12,187 nucleotides of DNA from Deltaproteobacteria bacterium (GCA_016234955.1 JACRNN010000284.1:1-12187), one strand, 5' to 3'. Counted from the stretch's first letter, positions 1-6,905 are shown. The notes: generated by a model from the sequence alone, not told the origin. Numbers and translations: made by a program.

Positions 1-76
1 TGTTCCCTTCTGTTACCAGTTTTACCGCTTCCTCTCGAAGCTCCTTCGTGTACCTTCCCTGCGGAATCCCTTTCAT
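1..76 (-). CDS. IS3-family transposase OrfA, N-terminal fragment (runs off the left edge)
   Basis: Only the first 25 codons are visible. The ATG at 76-74 is preceded at a 6-base spacing by GGAGGTG. The peptide begins MKGIPQGRYTKELREEAVKL, the typical start of the helix-turn-helix transposase OrfA (HTH_Tnp_1/IS3 type), where the segment RYTKELREEAVKLV forms the first DNA-binding helices. In this family OrfA is normally fused by programmed frameshifting to an OrfB with a DDE integrase domain; that part is outside the window, so activity cannot be judged. The gene points away from the interrupted NACHT gene. Confidence 0.8.
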   Translation of the reverse strand, partial: MKGIPQGRYTKELREEAVKLVTEGN

Positions 77-112
77 TCTGACACCTCCGTCTTTGTATTT
101 TATCAGACTTTT

Positions 113-129
113 GGTGTCTACTTTTTCCA
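113..129 (-). repeat. Putative IS terminal inverted repeat
   Basis: Seventeen bases, TGGAAAAAGTAGACACC on the minus strand, sit between the OrfA leader and the resumed NACHT reading frame. The boundary is set by the point where sequence homologous to the NACHT P-loop restarts (Ser codon at 130-132). The partner repeat at the other end is not in the window, so this is a boundary inference and not a matched pair. Confidence 0.5.
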
Positions 130-1916
130 TCTTACCTCACACGCTATTTGACAATTACCTTAGCAAAGAATGCTAGCACCTATCATCTTATACCAATTTA
201 TGTCGAATCGCAACATTGGAGCAAACTGCAACTCGATGGCGTTGACGAGTTGTGGGATATAATTTCAAACTCATTATCTCAATTCAGCACAAGCCTGCAT
301 GTGACGGAAGAACTCTTTCGTCATATGTTGCAACATGGGCTGCTTTGCTTCATTTTTGATGGTTTCGACGAACTTTGTGGTCATCGCCGATTCCCATTGA
401 GTGCTGCAGATGTTCTTAATCAATTGGCAAGAATAGCGCAAGATTCTGACGCGAGAATGATTCTGACGACTAGGACACTTTATTGGGAATCCGAGATTGC
501 CAACAAACCCTCCAATGTCCGAATGGAACAATTGGCCCCATTTAATACACAGCAAGCAAAAGGGTATTTTGCAAAGCACTTTCCAGGCGATATCGTCCAA
601 CGAGATCGTGCTTTTTCGTTATATCAAAATTTACAAAAAAGGGTTCAGCCACCAACAGTAGAAGGTGGGCTAAGTTCGCGTAATCTGTTTATTAATCTTC
701 CTGTCTGCGTGAATATGGTTGCTGAATGTGTCAAGCTCGGTGCCGTAACTGACAGTGCTTATCAATTTAAACAAGGCATTGTGCGCGGCTTTCTTGATCT
801 GATTTGTGAGCGTGAACAAGTACGACAAGGGTTATTAGCTACTGCAGGAGAGCAACTTCTTGCGTTTGAGGAACTAGCGATTGAGCACGTAGAGAACCAA
901 GCACCTGAATTTGATATCGGACTATTAGAATTGATCGGTATCGCCCCCAAGATGTCAGCAAAATTGCTTCTCATCCTTTGTTGCGGCGAATTTTTCAGTC
1001 AAGATATAAATTTGCCTACGACTTCCTACCATATTTTTTTAAGGCACGCCATTTGTCACAATATCTTCAAGACAAACCCAGAACAATGCAAGAGGTCTCA
1101 GTAACGATTATGTCTGCCGAGGCTAATGGCAAGGGATTTGTGTTAGAACACTTGTATGATATCTGTAAGAATGTAGAATATGCAAAGCTTGGGGAAATAT
1201 ACCGGCAACTGCCAAAAACTGCCTATGATGCAAGGAGTTTCTTTTTTCACCTCATCAAGGTTTTTGTTGCTCACGATGCATCGCTACGCTCAAGGATAGA
1301 TAAAACAGAAATGCTTTTTGGAACCCTCTGTAGAAATTCAAAGGTAATAACGGATTTAGTTGTTATAGGAAAAATTGACAATTTGGATTTTTCCAATGTC
1401 ACTTTTCAAAAATGCCATTTTATCGATCTTGTTCTATCAGACTGTACCGCAAATCAAAACACACGATTCGAAGAATGTGTATTCCGTGGCGATCTTGAGT
1501 TTGTAAATTGCGCTAATAAGGATTGGGCTAGTGTCAAGCTGTGCGATACGATATTGTATCCTCCGAGCAATTTGGTTTGGGAGAAGTTTTCAGGGATTGA
1601 GATAGGTAGCAAGGAAGACCATGTAAAAGATGCTATGCGCATAGGGCTTTCGAAGTTTTGGCGCAACGGCAGGTTAAAGAGCGGTATCCGCAAATCCAAT
1701 TGGACTACAGGGAGCCTTGGCCATTCTATATATTGCAAATCGCTCCTTGACGCAATGCTCCAAACTGGCCTAATGGTAGAAGAACATATTAGCGGAGTGG
1801 TAGGTGGCGGCTATATTTTTGACCGAGAATCCATAAGAGATCTCCAAAGGTTTATGGATTCTCGTCAACCTACAGGTAAAGTGCGACAAGTCTATGAGAA
1901 ATTAATGAAAGCGTGA
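130..1916 (+). pseudogene. NACHT-domain NTPase with pentapeptide-like C-terminal region, 5'-truncated by IS and frameshifted
   Basis: From 130 the frame reads SYLTRYLTITLAKN, the part of a NACHT P-loop NTPase that directly follows Walker A (GxxGxGKS); the G and K codons are replaced by IS sequence. Walker B is intact as FIFDGFDEL (about 346-372), followed by the sensor-like MILTTR (about 457-474) and a typical NACHT helical region. The first frame stops at 1104, but the family-like sequence continues in another frame from about 949 (SHPLLRRIFQSRYKFAYDFL and onward) to a stop at 1914-1916. The shift maps best to the C run 944-948: one more C would give ...IGIAPQDVSKIASHPL in one frame. About 1372-1530 holds spaced F/L-x-x-C/N/D motifs (LDFSNVTF, CHFIDL, CVFRGDLEF) like pentapeptide repeats. 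NACHT NTPases of this size in bacteria are known as antiphage sensors. The low G+C relative to the rest suggests horizontal acquisition. As sequenced it is non-functional. Confidence 0.8.
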
Positions 1917-1935
1917 TAAAGTTAACAAGTTACAA

Positions 1936-1970
1936 GATTCTTCGTAGCCTTCGGCTCCTCTGAATGACAA
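1936..1970 (+). repeat. Interspersed GATTCTTCG...GAATGAC repeat
   Basis: A compact element begins GATTCTTCGTAGCC and ends CTCTGAATGACAA, with an internal AGCC-TTC-GGCT hairpin. It lies just past the NACHT stop. Related half-sites in inverse orientation occur at 6740-6760 and 6779-6799. This resembles the widespread intergenic sequence class reading GTCATTCTGAGCGAAG...GAAGAATC in many GC-rich bacterial genomes. The remaining spacer to the fhs stop (1971-2114) shows no gene. Confidence 0.55.
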
Positions 1971-2039
1971 CTTTGGGGACTTTTTCATGTTAACTGCTAA
2001 ATTTCTATTCCCTAAAGGCGCTTGATGAAAAACGGCGGA

Positions 2040-2062
2040 TAAAAGAGGTGAACCCGCACCTG
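2040..2062 (-). terminator. Weak candidate terminator for fhs
   Basis: Read on the minus strand downstream of the fhs stop, AGGTG-CGGGTT-CACCT forms a five-base-pair stem directly followed by C and four T residues. The stem is short and the T run brief, so this is only a possible factor-independent terminator. It sits between two convergent genes, where termination would be expected. Confidence 0.25.
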
Positions 2063-2114
2063 TGAGATAGCGGACATTCGGGGGTGTACGGAAAGAACAT
2101 ATGGTGCTCCACCC

Positions 2115-3764
2115 CTACATGCCGGTAATATCCCCGTCCCTGTCAACGTCTATCCCCTCTGCATGGGGGTGAATGGGCAGGCCCGGCATGAGGAGCACGC
2201 TGCCGCAGTGGACGACCACGAAGCCCGCGCCAGAGGCTACGGTTACCCTGTCGACCGTGACGCTAAAGCCCCTTGGCGCGCCTATGAGCACGGGGTTGTC
2301 GGAGAGCGACTTCGGCGTCTTGGCCATGCAGATCGGCAGGGCCGAGAATCCGAGCCGTTCCATGTCGCGGATATCCCTTTGGGCCTCTTCCGTGAATACG
2401 ACGGAGGTTGCGCCGTACATCTCCCTTGCTATCAATAGGATCTTGTCCTCTATCGGCAGGGACGCATCGTAGAGGTATTTAAAGCCGTTCTCCATTTCGC
2501 ATAGGTCTACGATTGCCACCGCCGCCTCAAGGCCGCCTGCGCCGCCCTCGTCCCTTACGTCAACGGCGAACGCCTCAACGCCGTAATCCCTTATCCTCCT
2601 GATTACCTCTCCGGTCTCCTCGCCGTCGTCCCCATCGAAGCGGTTCAGCGCCACCATGCACGGCAGGGAGAACTTGCGGATGTTGTCGATGTGCCTCTTG
2701 AGGTTCTCAAGCCCCCTGACCGACGATGAGATATCGCTTTTTTTAAAGTCCACGGCGCCGCCGTGGAGGCGCAGGGCCCCGAGGGTAGCCACGATGACCA
2801 CTGCCGAGGGCTTTAATCCCCCAACGCGGCATTTTATGTCGAAAAACTTCTCGGCCCCGAGCTCGGTTGAAAACCCGGCCTCGGTGACCACATAGTCCGC
2901 AAGCCCCAGGGCCATCCTTGTGGCTATGAGGCTGTTGCACCCGATAGATATGTTGCCGAAGGGGCCGCCGTGGACAAATATCGGCGCACCCTCCACGGTC
3001 TGCGCGAGGTTGGGGTTGAGGGCGTTCTTGAGGAGCGCGGAGGCGGCCCCGTCTACCTTTAAATCCACCGGCGTTACAATGCCGCCATTGCGATCGAAGG
3101 CGAGCGTCATGCGCCCTATGCGCCTCTTCAGCTCCTCGATATCGAGAGAGAGGCAGAGCGCGGAGACGACCTCAGAGGCCGCCGAGATATGGAACTCCTC
3201 GTCCCGTTCAAAGGCTGTGCCCGCCCCGACCCGCACCTTTCTCAAGGCCCTGTCGTTGAGCGCCGAGACGCGCCTCCAGAGTATCCTCTCAGGGTCTACG
3301 CGGAGCGGGTTGCCGTGGTAGATGTGGTTGTCCAGGACAGAGGAGATGAGGTTGTGGGCCGTGATCGTGGAGTAGTCGTCGCCCGTGAGCTGGAGCGTTA
3401 TCTCCTCCGCGGGAATCGCCTGGGACAACCCTGAGCCTGTAGCCCCGCCCTTGGCCCCGAAAAACGGCCCGAGGCTCGGTTGCCTTATGCAGGCAAAGGC
3501 CCTGTGGCCGAGGAGCTTGAGTGATTGCGCGAGCCCTATCGTAACCGTAGTCTTGCCCACGCCCTCAGGGGTGGGGCTCATGGCCGTGACGAGTATGAGC
3601 CTCCCCCCCGCGTCGTCCATCAGGTCGTTTAAGAGCCTTGAGTCCACCTTCGCCATGTAGCGGCCGTAAGGTATCAGGCGGTCTTGAGGTATGCCTATCG
3701 AGTCAGCGACCTCTGCTATGGGCAGCGGATTAACTTTGCGCGGGAACGGGTCGTCTTTTTTCAT
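2115..3764 (-). CDS. fhs: Formate-tetrahydrofolate ligase (divergent member)
   Basis: The product (549 residues, close to the usual 555-560) belongs to the ATP-dependent formate-THF ligases: formate + THF + ATP to 10-formyl-THF, a cytosolic entry to folate one-carbon metabolism. Visible blocks in order: nucleotide-binding loop TPEGVGKTT (residues 65-73), RQPSLGPFFGAKGGATGSG (94-112), LTGDDYSTITAHNL, DNHIYHGNPLRVDPERILW, ALNDRALRKV, FGNISIGCNS, TEAGFSTELGAEKFFDIKCR, CMAKTPKSLSDNP, and MPGLP near the C terminus. The ATG start has AAAGGGGG six bases upstream. Several positions depart from the consensus I recall (GEGKTT, REPSLGP, NLHFTGD, FANIAHGCNS, CMAKTQYSLSD), so this is a divergent copy and its activity is less certain than its family. 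It stands alone on the minus strand, divergent from the gene at 3946. High G+C with ATA and AGG codons matches the rest of the right side. Confidence 0.92.
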   Translation of the reverse strand: MKKDDPFPRKVNPLPIAEVADSIGIPQDRLIPYGRYMAKVDSRLLNDLMDDAGGRLILVTAMSPTPEGVGKTTVTIGLAQSLKLLGHRAFACIRQPSLGPFFGAKGGATGSGLSQAIPAEEITLQLTGDDYSTITAHNLISSVLDNHIYHGNPLRVDPERILWRRVSALNDRALRKVRVGAGTAFERDEEFHISAASEVVSALCLSLDIEELKRRIGRMTLAFDRNGGIVTPVDLKVDGAASALLKNALNPNLAQTVEGAPIFVHGGPFGNISIGCNSLIATRMALGLADYVVTEAGFSTELGAEKFFDIKCRVGGLKPSAVVIVATLGALRLHGGAVDFKKSDISSSVRGLENLKRHIDNIRKFSLPCMVALNRFDGDDGEETGEVIRRIRDYGVEAFAVDVRDEGGAGGLEAAVAIVDLCEMENGFKYLYDASLPIEDKILLIAREMYGATSVVFTEEAQRDIRDMERLGFSALPICMAKTPKSLSDNPVLIGAPRGFSVTVDRVTVASGAGFVVVHCGSVLLMPGLPIHPHAEGIDVDRDGDITGM

Positions 3765-3786
3765 GCGAGCCCCCTTTAACGGTTAA

Positions 3787-3815
3787 AGTATCGGCCAATG
3801 CATGAAAAAAATCAA
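3787..3815 (-). promoter_or_regulatory. Candidate sigma70-type promoter for fhs
   Basis: On the minus strand, TTGATT (3815-3810), a 17-base spacer and GATACT (3792-3787) lie 23 bases before the fhs start codon. Each box matches the sigma70 consensus at four or more of six positions. Spacing is ideal but the -10 is weak. Confidence 0.35.
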
Positions 3816-3824
3816 TTTTTTAAT

Positions 3825-3860
3825 GTTCTGAACCCTTTAGGGTGCATCAAGCCCTGTGAG
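3825..3860 (+). repeat. Interspersed hairpin repeat A, copy 1
   Basis: This copy begins GTTCTGAACCCTTTAGGGTG and continues to CATCAAGCCCTGTGAG. It shares the order GTTCTG, CCC, GGG, CAAGCCC, (G)TGAG with copies at 8466, 10112 and, reversed, 11614 and 11664. It lies between the divergent fhs and SEC-C genes and is the most degenerate copy. Confidence 0.55.
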
Positions 3861-3886
3861 CGGCGTCCATGCGCACCAGAAAAACG

Positions 3887-3916
3887 TGGACTGGGCCGCT
3901 ATAAAATAGATATAAT
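3887..3916 (+). promoter_or_regulatory. Candidate promoter for the 3946 gene
   Basis: A perfect TATAAT lies at 3911-3916 in an AT-rich patch, 30 bases before the start codon. The best -35 is TGGACT at 3887-3892, giving an 18-base spacer. The -10 is convincing; the -35 is weak. It would drive the SEC-C gene and perhaps the small gene after it. Confidence 0.4.
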
Positions 3917-3945
3917 ATCCATACTCCACAAGACGCGCGAAGGTT

Positions 3946-4668
3946 ATGGAAACCCGTTCAGAAGATATCGGAAAAGCCTCCTTTTTCTCGACCATCTGCA
4001 CCGAGAGGTGCGGCGGGATCTGTTGCGACCCGTGGTGGGGCATAATATCGTACTCGGTCACTAAACACGGGGGGCTTTCAAACCTCCAGGGCTTCAGGGA
4101 CGAGTTGGTAAAGGGGATAAAAGCGCGCGGCCGCAGGATAGTCGAGGCATATATGACGAACGAGACCCCGCCCCGGCCGCTCTTTGAATCCCCGGAGAGG
4201 TATAACGTCATCGTCAGGGGGATAGACGTAAACGGAAGCTCCGTGACGCTCAACCTGCTGGCCATGTTCGCCTTCCGCTGCGGGTTCCTGTCCGAAGGCA
4301 AGTCCTGTTCCATACACCCGTCGCTATCCGGCGGCAAGGAGATACGGCCGCCTCACTGCGGGTACACGGGCTCTCCGGAGGCGAGACCGGACGAGAAGGG
4401 GTACTGCAGGGTCATACACGCAGGCATCCCCGGCGACGGCCTTGCCGTTGACAACGCGGTAAAGGCGGAGAGGGCCGCAAGCCGGAGCCACTTGAGCAAC
4501 GGGGTTGCAAGCCCGGAGGAGGCCGCCGACAGGGTGATAGACGCGCTGAGGGAGCACTGCTCGATGCGCGCGCCGCACCCCTACCCGCAACAGAAGGCCT
4601 CTGCGCCGGGGCGCAATGACCCGTGCCACTGCGGGAGCGGAAAGAAGTTCAAGAAGTGCCACGGCTGA
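3946..4668 (+). CDS. YkgJ-like cysteine-cluster protein with C-terminal SEC-C motif
   Basis: The 240-residue product starts at the ATG at 3946; an in-frame TAA at 3913-3915 lies inside the upstream promoter, so little extension is possible. The N-terminal C18-x3-C22-x3-CC26-27 motif, followed by FRCGFL, GKSCSIHP, PPHCGY and KGYCRVIH, gives a set of cysteines and histidines like the YkgJ family, thought to bind zinc or iron. The last 20 residues (PGRNDPCHCGSGKKFKKCHG) are a textbook SEC-C zinc-binding motif, as at the tail of SecA and many unrelated proteins. No enzyme domain or membrane segment is seen. A metal-binding adaptor or maturation role is inference. Forty-eight bases separate it from the next gene, so co-transcription is likely. 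Confidence 0.7.
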   Translation: METRSEDIGKASFFSTICTERCGGICCDPWWGIISYSVTKHGGLSNLQGFRDELVKGIKARGRRIVEAYMTNETPPRPLFESPERYNVIVRGIDVNGSSVTLNLLAMFAFRCGFLSEGKSCSIHPSLSGGKEIRPPHCGYTGSPEARPDEKGYCRVIHAGIPGDGLAVDNAVKAERAASRSHLSNGVASPEEAADRVIDALREHCSMRAPHPYPQQKASAPGRNDPCHCGSGKKFKKCHG

Positions 4669-4716
4669 AGTTGCCGGTCCATTGCGAACATACCTCAACA
4701 GGAGGGGATTTAAAAG

Positions 4717-5094
4717 ATGGTGGAAGAAACTAAAGACGCGTCCATAGACGTCTCCGCTTACGCGGATGATATGATCAAGGTGATCGAGAGGTGCGAACTC
4801 GACCCAGGCAAGCTCATATTCGTAGACGGCTTCCCCAACGACGCCAACCCGTTCAGGATAGGCAAGGTCTCAAAATTAGAAAAGAAGATATACTTCAAGA
4901 GGACCATCTCCCCGGAGGAGAAGGACGCCGCGCGTAAGGCGCTCTACAGGTTCGAGGAAAAGGACCTGCGTAAGATAGACGACGACTGGTCTTTTGTCAA
5001 GCATGTGCTGCTCCATCAGATAATCCATATCCTGGCGCGCAACAAGGACTGCTACGACTGCGACAAGTGGGCCTTCTACGAGCTCAGGTTCTGA
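4717..5094 (+). CDS. Small protein with a degenerate HExxH-like motif (HQIIH)
   Basis: The gene has an excellent ribosome binding site (GGAGGGG, nine bases before ATG) and codon use like its neighbours, so it is real. The 125-residue product is soluble, with no signal peptide. I do not recognise a named family. Its C-terminal third, H96-VLLHQIIHIL (H100, Q101, H104), then D111-C-Y-D-C-D-K-W-A-F-Y-EL, resembles the layout of minimal zinc metallopeptidases (HExxH plus a downstream acidic residue in a D-x-W-A helix). Here Glu is replaced by Gln, so hydrolysis would be impaired, but metal binding through the histidines and Cys112/Cys115 remains possible. It probably shares a transcript with the SEC-C gene upstream. 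Confidence 0.75.
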   Translation: MVEETKDASIDVSAYADDMIKVIERCELDPGKLIFVDGFPNDANPFRIGKVSKLEKKIYFKRTISPEEKDAARKALYRFEEKDLRKIDDDWSFVKHVLLHQIIHILARNKDCYDCDKWAFYELRF

Positions 5095-5112
5095 CATGGC
5101 GCGCAAAGGGCC

Positions 5113-5209
5113 GACGGTCATCGCCAGCGGCGATTTTTGCCGCGAAGCGATCTCCGGGCAATTGATTCGATCGGAGACGGGATCGCCTCCGTCGGTTCGC
5201 AATGACGGC
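5113..5209 (+). repeat. Palindromic GTCATCGC...GCAATGAC intergenic repeat
   Basis: The left half reads GGTCATCGCCAGCG...GCGAAGCGATCTCC and the right half GGAGACGGGATCGC...TTCGCAATGACGG, an imperfect inverted repeat with arms ending in GTCAT/ATGAC. It belongs with the common intergenic class GTCATTGCGAGCGAAGCGATC. It fills most of the gap between the 4717 gene and the papain-fold gene. Confidence 0.6.
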
Positions 5210-5255
5210 TATTTGAGTCTTTCCGCGGCCTGACGGCTTTCCGGGGGCTTTGGAC

Positions 5256-5831
5256 GTGAAAAGGGCCTTTCTTATCATAACTTCAGCGCTCCTCCTTATC
5301 CTCTCTCCGTGCGCGTCAAAGGCCGGTGGTGCGGATGGGACGATAGACCTCCGCGTGCCCCATATAATACAGGAGACCGAGTTCTGGGGCTGGGCGGCCG
5401 CGGCGCAGGGGCTGTTGATGCACAAGCTCGGCCCGGCCCGCACCCCTCCGCAGTGCGCGCTCGCCGCAATGGGGTACGGCACGCCGATGGAGGTATGTTG
5501 CGCACTCAGCAGCGTATGCCTGGGCAGGACCGGCGGGCTCGTGCAGATCGAGAACATCCTTGCCAGGTTCGGCTTCCGCTATTCACACATCCCGCCCCCG
5601 CTGGACGCCGCGTCATTATATAAGATATTGGAGTCCGGCAGGCCGATAGCCGTGCACGTCTCTACAGGGGTCGGGGCGCATATCATCGTCGTCAGGGGGG
5701 TTTCTCTTGAAGGGGGCTTCGGCTCCGCAGACCCGGCCCTTTACGTAAACGACCCGGCAAGCGTCTATCCGCAGACAATGCCGTTTTCCCAGCTCAAGGG
5801 GATGTGGGTGAACGCCATAGCCGTGGGGTGA
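5256..5831 (+). CDS. Exported papain-fold protein (C39-like), catalytic Cys replaced by Gly
   Basis: A 191-residue product from the GTG at 5256, which has GGGGG eight bases upstream; a TTG at 5250 is in frame but too close to that site. Residues 2-23 form a signal peptide (KR, a hydrophobic stretch, then ASKA before GG), so it should be periplasmic. The mature part follows the papain-like plan: Q39 (oxyanion Gln), then six residues later G45 in FWGWAAAAQ, where active members have Cys (W-C-W-A-A). His (GAHIIVV, H142) and Asn/Asp (YVNDP, N165/D166) are in place, as are the loop cysteines PQC, VCC and SVC. The codon is GGC (5388-5390), one base from TGC. It is thus either an inactive pseudo-peptidase or a sequence error. 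It lies four bases from the earliest reasonable start of the next gene, so the two may be co-translated. Confidence 0.75.
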   Translation: MKRAFLIITSALLLILSPCASKAGGADGTIDLRVPHIIQETEFWGWAAAAQGLLMHKLGPARTPPQCALAAMGYGTPMEVCCALSSVCLGRTGGLVQIENILARFGFRYSHIPPPLDAASLYKILESGRPIAVHVSTGVGAHIIVVRGVSLEGGFGSADPALYVNDPASVYPQTMPFSQLKGMWVNAIAVG

Positions 5832-5878
5832 GTTTGTCGGCAACCCCCAAGGGGATGGCAAAAGGGGCGCGGGCGTAT

Positions 5879-6712
5879 ATGGACTTTGGAGAGTTCGAGA
5901 TATTCGCGTTGAGCGGCGGCACGATGAGGCTCGACGGCGGGGCCATGTTCGGGGTGGTGCCGAGGCCGCTCTGGGAGAAGACCAACCCCCCGGACGGGGA
6001 TAACCGGATACTGCTCGGCCTGAACGCCCTCCTTATAAAGACCCCGCGCCAAAATATCCTCGTCGATCCCGGCATGGGCGGCAAGGGTGACGAAAAATTC
6101 CGCTCGAGGTACTGTCTGGACAAGGAGAGCTCGCTCGGCATGGCGCTCAAGGACGCCGGGTTGATTGAGGACGACATAACGGTGGTAATAAACACCCACC
6201 TCCACTTCGACCATGCGGGCGGCAACACGGTATTCGATTCGGGCGGATTGAGGCCCGCTTACAGGAACGCGCGCTACCTGGTACAGCGCGGAGAGATCGA
6301 GGCCGCGCTCAACCCGAACGAGAGGACGAGGGCGAGCTACCGGCCCGAGGACTTCATGCCTATATTGGACGCCGGGCTCTTCGACCTCCTCGATGGCGAC
6401 GCCGAGGTCGCGGACGGCGTGTCGGTCTTCAGGACCCCTGGCCACAACCGGGACATACAGCTCGTCAAGGTGGAATCAAAGGGCAGGAGGGCTATTTTCC
6501 TCAGCGATACCATCCCGACCACAGCCCATCTCAAGTACCCATATATAGCCGGGTACGACCTATTTCCGATCGAGACCCTCAAGGCCAAAAAAGAGATTAT
6601 AGAAGAGGCGGCAAGGCGGAGACGGCTCCTTGTGTTCTCGCACGACCCCTGCCATGCGATGGGGTATGTGTCGATTAAGGAGGAGGGGCCGGTGTTTGAA
6701 AAAATAGCTTGA
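5879..6712 (+). CDS. Metallo-beta-lactamase-fold hydrolase
   Basis: A 277-residue soluble enzyme of the MBL superfamily. Metal ligands are complete: THLHFDHAGG (H107, H109, D111, H112), TPGHN (H189), LSDT (D210) and FSHDP (H255). The N-terminal block with LDGGAMFGVVP and PLWEK, then NALLIKT and ILVDPGMG, resembles the lactonase-like/YtnP-type branch, which includes acyl-homoserine-lactone hydrolases, but substrate cannot be assigned from sequence. The chosen ATG opens MDFGEFEIFAL, where homology begins, with AAAGGGG 11 bases upstream. In-frame alternatives are ATG 5855 and TTG 5834; the latter has GGGGTGA overlapping the upstream stop and would couple translation to the papain-fold gene. No signal peptide is seen in any version. 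Confidence 0.88.
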   Translation: MDFGEFEIFALSGGTMRLDGGAMFGVVPRPLWEKTNPPDGDNRILLGLNALLIKTPRQNILVDPGMGGKGDEKFRSRYCLDKESSLGMALKDAGLIEDDITVVINTHLHFDHAGGNTVFDSGGLRPAYRNARYLVQRGEIEAALNPNERTRASYRPEDFMPILDAGLFDLLDGDAEVADGVSVFRTPGHNRDIQLVKVESKGRRAIFLSDTIPTTAHLKYPYIAGYDLFPIETLKAKKEIIEEAARRRRLLVFSHDPCHAMGYVSIKEEGPVFEKIA

Positions 6713-6739
6713 GGAACCTTTAAAAATTCTACTTATGTG

Positions 6740-6799
6740 GTCATTCTGAGCGAAGAATCTCGCTTTTTGCTCAGGACACTCTCCGCGAAGAATCCTATC
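6740..6799 (+). repeat. Two partial GTCATTCTGAGCGAAGAATC-type repeats
   Basis: GTCATTCTGAGCGAAGAATC lies at 6740-6759, and a second, shorter match (CTCCGCGAAGAATC) follows about 20 bases later. They are the inverse of the element at 1936-1970. They open a 373-base gene-free stretch (6713-7085) that otherwise holds the palindromes listed next and no visible gene, promoter or terminator. Confidence 0.5.
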
Positions 6800-6850
6800 T
6801 TTAAATGATCCGGCGAATCACGGGATTGCCCGACCCCTCACTCTGCTGGC

Positions 6851-6875
6851 GGGTTCAATTTTGCAGATTGAACCC
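6851..6875 (+). repeat. GGGTTCAA...TTGAACCC palindrome
   Basis: GGGTTCAATTTTGCAGATTG followed by AACCC is a 25-base near-perfect inverted repeat centred on TTGCAG. The similar palindrome at 6906-6930 has the same GGGTTCA start and TGCA centre, so they look like two diverged copies of one small element. Confidence 0.6.
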
Positions 6876-6905
6876 GAATGATTCATAGTTGTCAGACGAA
6901 CTTTT

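Larger units (their letters stand above)
1..129 (-). mobile_element. IS3-type insertion sequence, left part of element cut by window edge
   Basis: The first 129 bases read on the minus strand as the beginning of an insertion sequence. The putative terminal sequence TGGAAAAAGTAGACACC lies at 129-113. It is followed by a short AT-rich leader, a strong ribosome binding site (GGAGGTG) and the ATG of a transposase OrfA at 76. Starting with TG and placing the OrfA start about 50 bases from the tip is usual for IS3-family elements. The right-hand flank, from 130, is coding sequence of a NACHT protein that begins inside its P-loop, so the element end is inferred to lie at about 129/130. The opposite end and any target duplication are outside the window. 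Confidence 0.75.

Noticed and set aside
2081..2115. GGGGTG/CACCCC stem at the fhs stop codon as a terminator
   Set aside because: It overlaps the stop codon, has a long loop and lacks a following T run.
5765..6445. Long minus-strand open frame (226 codons) opposite the MBL hydrolase
   Set aside because: It is rich in Arg, Val, Glu and Pro without any motif and lies antisense to a gene with complete metal ligands; a typical shadow in GC-rich DNA.
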